Positions 1 through 12,307 of a stretch of 64,000 nucleotides of DNA are shown here, piece by piece (position 1 is the stretch's first letter; each line of letters opens with the position of its first letter). The DNA lies in contig NC_089272.1 in NCBI RefSeq assembly GCF_963678975.1, forward strand, positions 20,907,399 through 20,971,398, read 5' to 3'. The notes beneath the pieces are model-generated. The model was given only the letters and a program-made list of their open reading frames with translations. It was not told the DNA's origin and did not search any database. The position numbers were made by a program, and so were the translations under genes. This DNA is from Dysidea avara. Its lineage: Eukaryota > Porifera > Demospongiae > Dictyoceratida > Dysideidae.

Positions 1-3000
1 TAGTCCAAAATCCTTCTTGCGCATGTGTATATATGTAGGCGCGCGTGCTTAAGCTTGCCATGCCAAAATGCTCGACTGTTTCTACTGGCAATGATAACCA
101 ATCAGGAATGATTCACAATACGAAGAAACATTAGTATCAACTTGAAGAAACACTCACATCTACTCTCGTAGCAAGAAACGTTTTACCGCGTTACGTAACA
201 AACCTGCAATGGTGTGAGAAGTATCCGGTTATCACAGAAATGCGACCTCTGTGAGCATGTCCACTTCAGGATATGCGCACTGCACTATGAAACGTGCAAT
301 AGAAGCACTAGCAATTTGGAATTTTACTCGCAGTGGGTATTATAGCAACAAACCGGAAAAATCCGGCTATGGCCATGATTTTGTTAAAATGAAGAACAGA
401 AGAAATACACTGTAGATCACTATAATTATACACACCCTGTTCTGATAACAAACACAGGAAAGCTATTGCACATTATCATGCACAGTGAAAAAAAACGGTA
501 AGTGTATGATGCATTAATGTGTACATCTGTGTGGACACTTCAACAATCATGTAACATAATATGCAAAGAACTTTTGATAAGAGTATTTACATTAATTTTA
601 TCTCATAGGACACTCTCTTGTACACAGATAATATTACATAATATTATTGAAACTAAATATTACTCTAAACAGTGTCTATGCCAGTGTCTGAAATATATAC
701 AGAACTCCATAGGGAGTGCCATAGCTTCTTCCTAATGCACTGCTTGGCTTTACTTTATATGCTGTATTAGTCTCTGTATATTATATTACATTATAGTGAA
801 GGGATGATTTTCTGGGAAGTCATAATCAAAGTGCAGAATGACTGTTCTATTGGAGCATCTTTGTCAGCTGCATACCCAGTAGTCTTACTATTAGTCCACC
901 TGTACACTGGTGTCTGACTACAATGAAAACCTGCATACCTTGCAAATATTAAGCATTCTCTGTATGCCATTGCCTAATGGGCTCGGGTGCCCCATTACTG
1001 CACAAGGTCTGGAGGACGCAGTTATTCGCTAACCGTTCTTATTGACGCATCTCAATCACTACACTTATTCATACACACTATAATACAATCAACATGCAAC
1101 TCTGTCATAGGTAATATAAGTGGCTTCAACTCTACTTAGGGTAAAGGGTTGAACCTTAATATTTACAATTTAGATGACTACTCACATGCTTGAAAGAGAA
1201 CCCACAATCTTATGCATTGAATTCGTTAATTTTAATGATTGCTTATGAACAGAGGTTGCACAATTCTGATACGCTTAGTTTTGATGAATTATCAATCCAG
1301 CTCTGCACGTAATATGCAGTATGAACATGCATGCAAGTTCTTTGACAATCAGGTTGCATTGCATTGAGATACTTAGTTATGTACAATGAAACCAACTAAG
1401 ATCAAAGGCAAATGTCAGAGTACATATTTCATAAACCCCGGCCTGCCATGGTTCATTCAGTTAAACCATGGCTGGCTGTGGCCCTTGATATTTGATGATG
1501 TAATAATAACTTTAAATAAAAAATATACAGGCAGCATTTGATTGTGGGAACTAATTAATAGTGAGGTGATGGTCTTATTTTGCATCCTCAGTGATCAGAC
1601 GGGCACTATTTATATGAGTTGAGAAAGAGAGTTTAAGGTGAGGTTAGTGCTATAAGCAAAGTAAAAGAGCTTATCCACATTTTTTTTATTATGTACTATA
1701 TTATATGCCTCTTGTTATGAGGTAGGCTATTCTAGAGCAAAGCCTACCCATCTAGATGTTTAGTTACCTTGGTAAATAGTGTTTAAATGATGCAGCAGCT
1801 GTGAAAAACTTGTACAATCACTAAATTGAACAATTTCATGTTCATGCCTACAAATGTAGCAACAATACTGTGATTTTGAGACCAATAATTAAATTTAATA
1901 GGACTACCTATATAATAAACTCAGTGGTTTGCTTCGCATTGACTTTAGTGATTCTCACCCACAGCTGACTATTATAGCTTGCATAAGGGTACAATTAGCC
2001 TGCTTGGTACATATCGGTTGCATCGCGTTTCCTTGTGATTTGCCTGATATGTACATCTACGCCCTCGGGCTACACAAATAACTCATGCCGATGATACGAC
2101 TATTAGATAAGTTCATCAATAGCTAACAGATGTTTTTATATAGTTAAAGTTAAGGGTTACCCAATAAATAATTTTGTTTGCACTTATTTTGTACCTTAAT
2201 TTTACAGCTAAACGCAAAGAAACACGGTGAAGCTCTGTAAAGTATTAATATACAACTAGTACTACCAGCAGTGTAACACCCATCAAGGAGAGCAGGAAGA
2301 ACTGGTACTTAGCTATGAAAATATTAATTACTATTCATGAAAACCCAAGCTCCATGGTGACCCATTCTGCGATTCTTTGCATTTACAAGTAGTTAATTAG
2401 TATTTTCTAGGTCCTCACATCTTAAATCATTAGCTGGCCCCTTGTGGTAGCATGGTAGGAGATTTGCAGTATTCTGGTTTATCACCACTTGCCATTACTC
2501 ACCTGAAGTTTAAATTGTCCATAAGCCACACAACAAATTTTTGACAAGATCTACATGACAGCACCTAGACAACCATCGATATTGATAAAGAAATCTGACG
2601 GTACAAACCTCAGTATTATTATTTTTGATAAATTAAAACCACACATGACTTGTGGTGTAAACAGTATTTTGTGCAAGCCATATATACTAGCCATATAAAA
2701 CTTGCCATGTGTGATTTCTCCACTATTTCGTTTGGTCATGTGGTGTTATGAAGTACTACCACTTCCCTATACCAATGTTACCACAAGGCTACAGTTCTAA
2801 TTTTTCATGACACTCAACACCTCACAGATATAACGCCTCAAACAACATTAAACGCCTAGATGGTAATACTAAGCCATAAAGATATTAATAATGGTGATGT
2901 ACATGTGATGAAGTCACCTTTAAGTAAGTACTCACAATAAGTTAGATTAGTGCATGGTCCAAGTGTATAGCTACATGCAATGTAACGCTGTCTTCTAATC

Positions 3001-3819
3001 AGCATGTGCTATTGACCAATGATACCATTACTGTTATAGGAGATAGAAATCGAATGGACTGAAAAGCCCCCACCATTGTAAGATTATATTAGAAATACTG
3101 CACGTAAAACATTTTCAAAGCCATCAATTAACCGTTACAAATCCGTAGAAGTCAACACCAACCATTCAAGCACAGTTATCTATTGTACAACACCCTATGT
3201 ATAGCCACAGAATTTATATGGTTGCAGTTTCTCCCACAAAGAATTGCATTTAACAGGTGAAGCTAAAGCTTGCTATAACTAATTCCAGGCATGTATAGCT
3301 AATAAAATTACACAGATTATGAAATCGGTTACACTGCACAACAGTAATACAGTTACGCTATAGCCTATACAGTATAATAACCATTAACATTAATACTGGA
3401 TGACCATGCATTATATATGCTACATTCATAATTGATCTGCAACTGACTGTTTCAAACGTAGCTATAACACTGCATGAGCGCAGCCGCTGGAGAATGTATG
3501 GCTGTATAATTCGTGTTTTGTGACAGATCTGCCAGACGCGGCGGTTATAGAAAACAGTAGCTATAGCCACGTAGCTTCCCGGCTTGCTCAAACCTCCAAA
3601 AGTACAAGTGCATGGAGCGAATTAAGGACTCCACACAGTCTAGCTATGCAATACTTACGCATAGGATCCCCATATTCACGTTTCTGGCGACGAGAGAGGA
3701 AAGCGACTTGGGTCTGACGATAACTTGGTGCGTTGGAATGTTAACTAACACAGCTGCAGCCCTCTCTTTCAGCGTTGGTTATATAGCGAAACCACTGGGA
3801 CAAAGCAGTCATGACAATG
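1..3819. other. Non-coding AT-rich stretch
   Basis: No open frame here resembles a known protein, and the short frames have no shared domains or splice context. The only local structure I could see is a 9-bp perfect hairpin at 1445-1472 (GCCATGGTT / AACCATGGC, 10-nt loop) and a diverged reverse copy of the dispersed CTCTAATAGAG-type motif near 830-851. I see no promoter, RNA gene or transposon end that I can defend. Confidence 0.5.
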
Positions 3820-3844
3820 CTGCGCATAGGTGGGGACTATTCTA

Positions 3845-3874
3845 CGGAACGGAACGGAACGGAACGGAACGGAA
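3845..3874. repeat. GGAAC pentamer microsatellite, left arm
   Basis: About six tandem CGGAA units sit just inside the left terminus of the foldback element. They mirror exactly the tract at 6303-6332. Apparent peptides of the GTERN type read through it are artefacts of the repeat. Confidence 0.95.
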
Positions 3875-6302
3875 TGATGGACTAAACCACGGAACGGAAC
3901 GCTTTCTCAAACTAAAGCTTGCAACTTACCATTGCTGAAACTTCCCTTATAAGTTAGCAGTGGCATCTCCAGTGGGTGGTTAAACATAAGATAAAAAGAA
4001 TTAACGGATCGATTGTGGGTTTTTGTTGGTTGTCATTAGTAACGAAGTATTATTGTGGGATGAGCTGTATCAGTGATGTTCATCCATACGGAAGGGAACT
4101 TTATGTGAGCTGTTTTTCTTATGTAGACTTTACAAAACAGTCTGGGCCGGTCTTTCAAGTCATAAGTCAGTGTATAAATAAAGCAAGCAGGAAGATACTG
4201 GTAACAGGAAAGAGCCAGCTGAATTAAAACTTGAAGAATTTTGTGCAGTGTGTGAGGAGCAAATATTTTGGCAGACCGCAAGGAGGGTATATTCTGCAAA
4301 CATCACTGAAGTGTATGCATGGAGTTATTTATATATTAACAGCTGGTGCAGTGGACTAATGCCGTATTCAATAGTGAGCTGATTTTATCTGTTGCACAAT
4401 TCAAGGATGTGTCTGACTGCTAGCCTTGAATCAGGCTAAATGTCAAAACTCCAAGATCAGCCAAATCTCTATTATAAGCCACATGTGAAACCATGCCCGT
4501 AGCCACCAGGCAAACGTGATTTGGACCAGGATGTGTGTGTAATTTCAATGTATCTAGTCAGACCTGAAATGGAACACTTACATTAATTACATACCACCTA
4601 AGAATCCTAGGATTTCTTAAGTGTAACATTTCACATGCTTCACTTCAAACAAAACAGGTTAAATTTGTTCGTCTATTTTCAAGTGATTCCCAGTCCAGCT
4701 GGTCCATGAAATTACAATGGGATCACATGTATTTGTTACAGTGCGGGCTGTCCTGTGTTGGATCTACTCTAGAGTTGAGATTTCAAGGTAGACTCACTGC
4801 CAATTTACTGACACTAGTACTGTTGTAGCATGTTTAAGTGGAGGACAAATGAAATAGTAATACTAGATTATTTATGTATACAAATTTTTCATAATGAAAT
4901 TGATATCCCATTTTGATTTGTACTTCCACTTTGCAACATATTCAAGAGCAAGAAGCTACCACACTTAATCTCCAACCACTGTCATTAATTAACCAAGATC
5001 TCATTAGTCTGTAATTCACCTTACTGTAGTGATTTTGTTGATTCATCTGTATGCTTTCTTCATTTCCTTTGAAGTTGTACCAAGAGTTCATAATAAGGTG
5101 GGGAGTGTCTAACTTGAATGCATTCACCAAACACCCTGCTTAAAGTAACACCTCGGCCTTATTTCAGAACAAAGGCTTTACCTTCTTCAGCAACTCTAAT
5201 CAACAGTTTTCTATCCCCCAGTAAAGGTGTTGATTTGATGAAAGGTGGACTTTAAACAGGGTGTTTGTGCAGGCCATACTGAGAGTTAGACACTCTCCCC
5301 CATACAAATCAGTATTACGAACTCTTGGTTGTACAGTATAGGTAAACAAAGATAAGTTTCTCTCCCATCTTATTCTAGGATTTCTATTGACAAGGAAAAT
5401 TCAATTATTTGTATACAGGCTCAAAATTGAGAAAATATAAAGAAAGTGAACATACAGTCAGTTTGCTTTTGGATATTTAATGTCTCCAACCACAACTAAA
5501 ATTCGATGAATCCGTGCATCTCATCACTGGTCGTCTGAACATTCTGAAAGTGATACCTCACTCAATCAACCATATATTCTGTTTATTAGACTGAATAGTC
5601 ATGATTACCTAAACAATCACTTAATTAATGTTTTATAATTATCCTATTTCATTTTCCTGGAGGTTCCACTGATAAAATGCAATTTCAGCAATGATAGCAG
5701 CTAGCCAAGCTGCAAGTTGATTCAGAAAGCACTCCATTCTGTAAAATAGACCCCATACTGAATTCAACTCAGTACTCAGGCTGAGATATCTGACAATAGT
5801 CCACTACCCGTCCACTACTCTGTTAATGAATCATTGATGTTCACACAATATAGCCTCCTTGAGGTATCTGAATGTTTGCTCCTCACACACTGCACAAAAT
5901 TCATTTAGATTCTACTTAGACTGAGTTGATTCAGCTTGTCACCATACTTGTTTCCTTTGTAGTGTAGCTATACGCATACTGATTTATGCCGATTAGAAAG
6001 GTTGGGCCTCAGACTGTACATTCTAAAGTCAAGTAAGTAAAAATAACTCACATACTAGTAAAAAAAATAAGTTCCCTACTTGATATATCCGAAGATGAAA
6101 TCACTGAGTCAGCTATTCCCACAATTAGTACTTCGTTACTAATGACAACCAACAAGAACCCACAATCGATCCTTAAATTCGTTTTATCTTTCTTGGGGTA
6201 CGTTTGATTACCTGCTGGAAGTGCCACTGATAACTTGTACAGCAATGGTAAGCTGCAAGCTTCAATCTGAGAAAGCATTCCGTTCCGCAGTTTAGTCCAT
6301 CA

Positions 6303-6332
6303 TTCCGTTCCGTTCCGTTCCGTTCCGTTCCG
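6303..6332. repeat. GTTCC pentamer microsatellite, right arm
   Basis: Reverse-complement partner of the tract at 3845-3874, with the same unit count and the same distance from the element end. This shows that the two arms are either young or homogenised. Confidence 0.95.
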
Positions 6333-6357
6333 TAGAATAGTCCCCACCCTGCGCATA

Positions 6358-6902
6358 TAGCTAACTCAGGATATTACATGATCATGTACACCGCATATAG
6401 CTACATGTATAGCTAGCTACATACGTTGTGTAACACAACAACTCACCTTAGATATAATCAGCTCCTTATACCACACAGGAACAGCATGGTGCCTGCAAGA
6501 CATCAGGCTGATATTGTATATAGCAACATAGCCCATGGCAGGGTATACACATATTTAAACACCACATCTCGATTCTTGCTGACTCGGCTATAGCATTGTA
6601 CATGGCGCTTCAGATCGCCGACCTATATAGTACGCCGCGGTACAGTAGGTTGCGTCCTTCCCTCGATTAGTTAGGCATGTCCTCCACCACAGAAATCTTT
6701 AGTAAAAGGCAACAGATTAATTCGCTCACATTCATGATCTCAGTATAGCTAGACTATATTTTCTGCAATTCTCACTGAAGCCCAACAAACATGCATGCAT
6801 AAATTCCAATGCAATTATGCACACAGCCCTGATCTGCGGTCACTTTGCACACTATAGGTACGAAATGCTGATTATAGTTATTATAGTAGTGTAACCGATA
6901 TG
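6358..6902. other. Non-coding spacer
   Basis: No gene, transposon end or RNA is recognisable between the foldback element and the reverse-transcriptase fragment. Confidence 0.4.
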
Positions 6903-7202
6903 TTGAACTTACTTAAATGGCCAAATCTACAAGAAAGAAGACAAAATACTAGATTGAGTCAATTTCAAAAACTTGTTCACCATGCAGCTTACTCCATCTT
7001 TACAGCTACCATCATACTTCCTACCAACACAGTACCCAACTAGACAGCTCCATCAACTTCGCTTCATCGTCCCAGTTAGCTCTACAGTGTCATGCCAGAA
7101 AAGTTTTTTCCAAGTACCCTAAAGGAATGGAACGCCATACCTAATTATAACATTGAAGAGCAATCAACAAAGACATTTATCAACCACCTTAATATTAAAT
7201 GA
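6903..7202 (+). pseudogene. 3' end fragment of a non-LTR retrotransposon ORF2
   Basis: Read in three frames, this stretch gives the conserved C-terminal tail of jockey/CR1-type reverse-transcriptase polyproteins. The first part reads WPNLQERRQNTRLSQFQKLVH, with the usual pattern of a leucine/arginine-rich segment. Next comes RQLHQLRFIVP, then FFPSTLKEWNAIPN and a final TFINHLNIK followed by TGA at 7200-7202. At least two frameshifts separate the parts, so it cannot be expressed as one protein. It is 5' truncated: the reverse transcriptase core is missing. It lies about 500 bp upstream of the CACTA transposase relic, with no sign that they belong together. The family (jockey versus CR1 clade) cannot be decided from the tail alone. 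Confidence 0.7.
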
Positions 7203-7714
7203 TTTAATGTCAGACTCTACATGTAGTATTTGTTGTACACTGTACTTCTTGTTTGTAGTTCCCTGGGTCAATAATCAGTTTTGCTGTCTCGACCCAGTAA
7301 ATAATCATAACCATAAAACCATCCGTGAGATCTATATAGCTATGGATATTATCAACAAACAGTATAGTTTGCAACAAGCAAATTTCTATAAATGCTCAAT
7401 GATTTCCCATTGCTGCGTTTCTTCTGGTTAACTTGCATCTGCATTATCAGCTAGTATATAGCTAAGGCCCAACTTAAGTTGCATTAAATTTATATAGCTA
7501 GCTTGCTAGCATAATTATTAGCTACCGATTTTTTTGGCTAGATTATACAGGCCATGCAGCTAGAGTATATAACTACTCTATAAAAAGTGTATCTTGTTAC
7601 AGGTATAATGGATCGAGAAACATTATCAGTACTGCTGTAGCCATACCTTATTACTATTTATTAAGTGTGTCAATGTATATTATTTGCCTTTAAATTGTTA
7701 AATTTTATGTGCAG
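7203..7714. other. Spacer, possible intron or 5' part of the CACTA element
   Basis: No coding exon could be assigned. The segment ends in a pyrimidine-containing acceptor-like site (TTTTATGTGCAG, AG at 7713-7714) directly before the open frame of the transposase, so it probably includes an intron. No CACTA-type terminal inverted repeat was identified. Confidence 0.35.
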
Positions 7715-10340
7715 AATTTTCTAGCTCAGAAGATGAAGCTTCAAGTTCTGATGAAGGCTCTGATAATGAAGATCAAGCTAGTTCTGATAGTAAAGGTGAC
7801 AATAATGGCTGTAATGGTAACAAGGAAAAGGATATGTCGAAATCATTGTTAAGCTGGCTCGTAATTTTTCTCAGTGTGTGGCAATCTGTATATGGTATTT
7901 CTGATAAAGCGATGCAGGCCCTCATAAAATTTTTGAAGTGTTTTGTAAGAGTGATGCAATCTAATGCTGCTAAACTTGAACATTTTGGTTCACTAATACC
8001 GGGTAGTGTGTATCTACTTCGCAAATTTTTTCCTAATGATGATGAGTTTGTCAAGTATGTTGTGTGTCCATTATGCTACAAATTATATTTAATGAAAGAT
8101 TGCTATAAAGAAAACGAATTGGGAGATCAGATACAAGTTCATTGCTCACATCAAAGGTTTCCAAATCACCCACATGAGTATAGGAGAATGCCTTGCAATG
8201 CTCCACTGCTAGTGAGGGTGAATAGAAGTGGAGGAAAAAGTAAATATGAGCCAAGATTTTTGTATGCATACCAACCAATTAAACAGTCTTTACAAAGATT
8301 GCTAAAAATTCCTGGCTTTGAAGAAAAGCTTGAGCACTGGAGAACTAGGGAATCAGTTCCTCACGTTTTGTCTGATGTGTATGATGGGAATGTATGGCAG
8401 GATTTCCAAACTGAAAAATTTAGTTTTTTCCTTAAAACTAGAAGATCTATTGGTTTTATGCTTAATTTAGATTTTTTTCAGCCATTCAAGCATGTACAAC
8501 AATCATATGGAGTTATATATCTCACTATAATGAACCTACCAAGATCAGAAAGATTTAAGCAAAAAAATGTATTGATTGTAGGTGTGATACCTCCTTTTGA
8601 ACATGAGCCAGAATCAATGAACACTTTTCTAACACCTTTGGTTGATGAACTGCAAGAGTTTTGGAATCCTGGGGTTTGCTTATATACCTATAGGTCTCCA
8701 TGGTTCAGACTGAATTACAAAGCAGCTCTAATGTGTGTTGCCTGTGACATACCAGCATCTAGAAAATGTTGTGGCTTTAAGGGTCATAGTGCCAACTATG
8801 GTTGCAATCGATGTCAAAAATTCTTTCCTGGTGGGTTTGGTAAAAAAGATTGTAGTGGGTTTGACAGAAGCACATGGCCCCAAAGAAATTTAACAGCTCA
8901 TCGATCAACATGTACTGAATTACAAAAGTGCACAACAACTTCAGCAGTGGAACAGTTGCAAACAGAAACTGGTGTTAAGTATTCTGCCTTAATAGAATTA
9001 ACCTATTTTGATCCCATTAGATTTACTATTATAGACCCAATACATAATTTATTTTTAGGCACTGGTAAATATGTAATGAAGAAGTTGTGGGTAGAAAAAG
9101 GAATTTTATCACCAGAACAGCTGAAAATAATACAGCAGCGTGTTGATAGTTATCCTGCACCACATGGTATGGGAAGAATTCCACGCAAAATTGCAACATC
9201 ATTTGGTGGTTTTACTGCAGAACAATGGAAAAACTGGATAATTTTATACTCAATGTTTGCTTTGCGAGGGATTTTGCCTGATAATCACTACAAATGCTGG
9301 CAAACATTTGCTTTAGCCTGTTTCTTTCTGTGTAGGAGAGCTATTACAGACACAGATTTGCTAAAAGCAGATCATCTTTTAATAAAATTCTGTGAATCGA
9401 TTGAATGACTGTTTGGCTGCCAGTGTATTACTCCTAGCATGCATTTACATGGACACATTGCTGAGTGCATTAAAGATTATGGTAGCATATATGGATTTTG
9501 GTTGTTTTCGTTTGAGCGCTACAATGGCTTACTAGAGAGATATTCCACAAACAATCGAGAAATAGCAGTGCAATTGATGAGAAGATTCATCTATGAATGT
9601 GGATGCTATAATACAGAATTACCAAAAGAGTTTTGTGAAGACTTCAAGGATGTTTTTGTATTTGACAGATTACCTTCAGAAGTACATCAACATGTGGTCT
9701 GTGAGCATGCTCCAATCAACAGTTGTCGCAGTTTAGATAGTAAATATCTTCTATTACCATCAATTAGCAAGAGAAGTACTCTAACAAACGATGACTGCAA
9801 CCACCTTAAAAAGACGTATGCTTATTTGTATCACACTGCTATACAAGATACACAAATGACTATTAGCATTAAAATATACAAGCATATTACTTTATATGGA
9901 CAGTTCTTTGGATCTGCTAAACATCCACAATCAAAGCACTCTTCATATGTTTTAGCTCCTTGGACAGGTTCCTGTGGTAATATCAATGAGGACTCTATTA
10001 GGCCAGGAAGAGTACTGCAGTTTTTATCAATGAGGACTCTATTAGGCCAGGAAGAGTACTGCAGTTTTTTGCACATAAACTGAAAATCAATGACAATTTC
10101 GTTGAGCATATATTTGCATTAATTGCATGGTTTGATGTGCACCCTTGGCATTTATATTTTGGCAAACCCCTTGAAGTGTGGAAAAAAAACTATCTTCCTG
10201 ATGGCCCATCTGCCTTTTTACCAGTACATAAGATACACTCTAGATGCATTGCTCAACCTGGAAGGTTATGTTGCCCTGAAGAACACACTGAAGATATGGT
10301 TATGTTTGTTTCACCGTTACCCAATATAATGTATTTTTAG
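7715..10340 (+). pseudogene. CACTA/EnSpm-type transposase (Tnp2, Transposase_21 family), decayed
   Basis: The protein is a DNA cut-and-paste transposase of the EnSpm/CACTA Tnp2 group. The frame is open from a probable 3' splice site at 7714, and opens with an acidic, serine-rich stretch (SSSEDEASSSDEGSDNED) before the first ATG at 7834. Family-like blocks follow. A CPLC...C...C zinc-ribbon-like segment lies about 78-121 residues after that ATG. GFKGHSANYGCNRC lies near residue 313 and DPIHNLFLG near residue 401. MHLHGHIAECI then starts at 9439, and a C-terminal HPWHLYFGKPLEVW block precedes the TAG at 10338-10340. Two lesions disable it: an in-frame TGA at 9406-9408, after which the same frame continues, and a 44-bp tandem duplication at 9982-10069 that shifts the frame. 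Otherwise the coding sequence is well preserved, so inactivation looks recent. No terminal inverted repeats were found, so element limits are unknown. Confidence 0.88.
9982..10069 (+). repeat. 44-bp exact tandem duplication inside the transposase
   Basis: The 44 bases beginning ATCAATGAGGACTCTATTAG occur twice back to back (9982-10025 and 10026-10069) without a visible mismatch. Because 44 is not a multiple of three, the duplication shifts the transposase frame; the correct C-terminal frame resumes only from the second copy. Confidence 0.95.
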
Positions 10341-11082
10341 CTGTAAATACTGAGCTTAATAGTGACTGATCTGACACACAGAATATTGTTGCTCACGACT
10401 GTTTTACTTTTGTACTTGACAGTTTAATTTATGTATTCACTGCACACATGATAGTTCTACTAGTCTTAGAAATTGTCACCACATGAATCATTAAAAGGTC
10501 TCTACGTTACCACTGATATTCTCGGATATACTAATTAATCTACAGATAATGTCGAACTTGATTGTATGTACGTATATATATTGTGGTGACCTATTTGCCT
10601 AATATTCATTTTCTTGCCCCAATGCTTATAATGACATCAGTAACCAGCTATAAATAAGCAATTTTCCATCTAACATCTACAGAGCTACTGCGTGTTATGT
10701 AGCTAGGTCATTTGGGCAACCTACATGCTACAAGTTAGGTATGTATACAATAGCGCAGTGCCAATTGTCCACTAAAAGTGATAATATAAACTGATAACTG
10801 GTGTTGAAAGATGATGATTGGTGTTTCATTTATATTTATATAAACTTGATTAGCTCAGTACTTATAGAATGCATTTGCTGCACATCTCTCACTAAACCTC
10901 TTCTGCCTGTGGGTAGCTGCTGTTGTTTGTCACTTGACAGGTGCCAAAAGCCAAATGAGAATTCCAAACAGAATCATTGTAAGTGCCATTACCATTCATC
11001 ATTACAGCAGACTACAGATGCTCAAAGTGTGCATTCTTTTCCTGCCAGATGTTTGTACAATGCTGTGACCAACTAGACTAAT
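10341..11082. other. Non-coding spacer
   Basis: AT-rich sequence after the transposase. I see no gene and no convincing CACTA terminus ending the element. Confidence 0.4.
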
Positions 11083-11461
11083 CAGCAACTGCCCAGAGCA
11101 CACCCTAATGAATTTATGGTTTTAAGGTTGATATTAAGTTGACCTTGTGGTGTTGAAGTATAAGCAGTCCCACACTGAAACCTCACACAAGTCCTGGTAA
11201 ACCTCCACTGTAAGTCTGTAATAAGCATGAGCTCAACTTTCTACTCTCGGCTTGCAATCAGCTTTACAGTCCTTATCTTGAAATTGCAATTTAAGGACTG
11301 AAAAACCAAGATTTTATGCTGTTACAAAGCTACAGTGGAGGGTTTACAAGGACCTTTGTGAGATTTCAGTGTGGGACTGCTTATAATTGATACCACAAAG
11401 GCCAACTTACTATCAACCTTAAAACCATAAATTCATTAAGGTATACTCTGAGCAGCTGCTG
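11083..11461. mobile_element. Foldback MITE, about 380 bp
   Basis: The outer 130 bases on each side are imperfect inverted repeats: CAGCAACTGCCCAGAG at the left pairs with CTCTGAGCAGCTGCTG at the right. The pairing continues through the shared block ATGAATTTATGGTTTTAAGG and the block GCAGTCCCACACTGAAA. A short non-paired centre lies around 11230-11320. No target duplication could be confirmed. A partial relative lies at 12201-12307. The class is unknown. Confidence 0.75.
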
Positions 11462-11955
11462 CTTTGTTAAAGTTACTAACATCTACCAAGGGAAAACTGC
11501 CACTGAATGCACAGTTTGAGCACAGCTTTGTCTGTAGTAGCTGAATACATACCTACCTATGTTTGTGTGGTGGGATTCTTAGCATGAAAAAGGATGAATG
11601 GTAGCTAAGAGAACTTACAATGATTCTGTTTGGCTTCTAAAGTTTTATTTGGCTTTGGACACTAAAGCAACAAACAACAACACCCATAGGTGTACATGCC
11701 CTATTTTATACACTGAGAACACAGAAACATATATACACAAACTGTGTAAACACAGTACTCTAAAGTCAAGGTATGTATATGGTAGCTAATAAGACTATGT
11801 GTTATGAATTGGATTTCTATCATCCATTTGTGACCAACTAGTAACCTCACTAGTATATATGCTGGTGGCAAAGTAACGTTCACATCACTATTTCATTATT
11901 TATATTAATGAATAATACTTGTGACAATGATTCTTATCTGCTAGGTATGCTTGAT
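11462..11955. other. Non-coding spacer
   Basis: Nothing recognised here beyond low-complexity AT-rich sequence. Confidence 0.4.
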
Positions 11956-12123
11956 CAGTAGCGTAGCCATACCAAGGCTAACTAGGGCTGACGCCATGGT
12001 AATCACAGTCCAAGCCCTGGTAACTGGAAGTTATCTGTCAGTCCTAAGTACAGTAAAGCCCTGGTTGTCATGAATAAAAGCCCTGGTAGCCCTGGTCATT
12101 ATGGAAGGCTGGCTATGCCACTG
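11956..12123. mobile_element. Small hAT-like MITE, CAGTRGCGTAGCCA ends
   Basis: Left end CAGTAGCGTAGCCATACC and right end GGCTATGCCACTG form a terminal inverted repeat of the CAGNGGCG type common in hAT-related MITEs. Internally, short CCCTGGT-rich repeats occur. The flanks do not show an 8-bp duplication, so the assignment rests on the termini only. Confidence 0.5.
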
Positions 12124-12200
12124 CAACTACATACAGTATATCCCTTCTACAGGTCAATTGCAATATTGACAAAAGTAACTGTACATGTCTGCCATAATAC

Positions 12201-12307
12201 ACACCTTAGCCCATTTATGGTTTTAAGGGTAATATAAATTAGCTTTTGAGGCTCAATGCTAAATTAATTATGAACAGTCCTACAGTGAAACCCCGCAAAA
12301 GTCTTCA
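12201..12307. repeat. Partial copy of the 11083-11461 foldback element
   Basis: The blocks CATTTATGGTTTTAAGGGT and CAGTCCTACAGTGAAACC match the left arm of the upstream foldback in order and orientation, with about 15-20 percent divergence by eye. Only one arm is present, so this is a truncated copy. Confidence 0.6.

Larger units (their letters stand above)
3829..6348. mobile_element. Mutator-like long-inverted-repeat (foldback) element, 9-bp target duplication
   Basis: The termini GGTGGGGACTATTCTACGG (left) and its reverse complement (right) are perfect inverted repeats. They are followed inward by a GGAAC pentamer tract on each side and by arms that stay recognisably complementary for several hundred bases; for example, the left segment near 4230-4260 pairs with the right near 5875-5905. 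The element is flanked by the 9-bp direct repeat CTGCGCATA at 3820-3828 and 6349-6357. Nine-base duplications with very long terminal inverted repeats are typical of Mutator-like (MULE) elements; that assignment is by family knowledge, since no MULE transposase is encoded. The interior has no recognisable gene, so it is non-autonomous. The interior inverted segments around 5074-5336 are off-centre, suggesting later deletions. Confidence 0.85.

Noticed and set aside
3612-3938. Plus-strand open frame with a GTERNGTERN peptide
   Set aside because: The peptide is the translation of a GGAAC microsatellite at a transposon end. No domain or conservation is visible.
6841-10366. CACTA and TAGTG words near the transposase as possible CACTA element ends
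   Set aside because: Isolated pentamers are expected by chance. No extended inverted repeat or 3-bp duplication could be matched.
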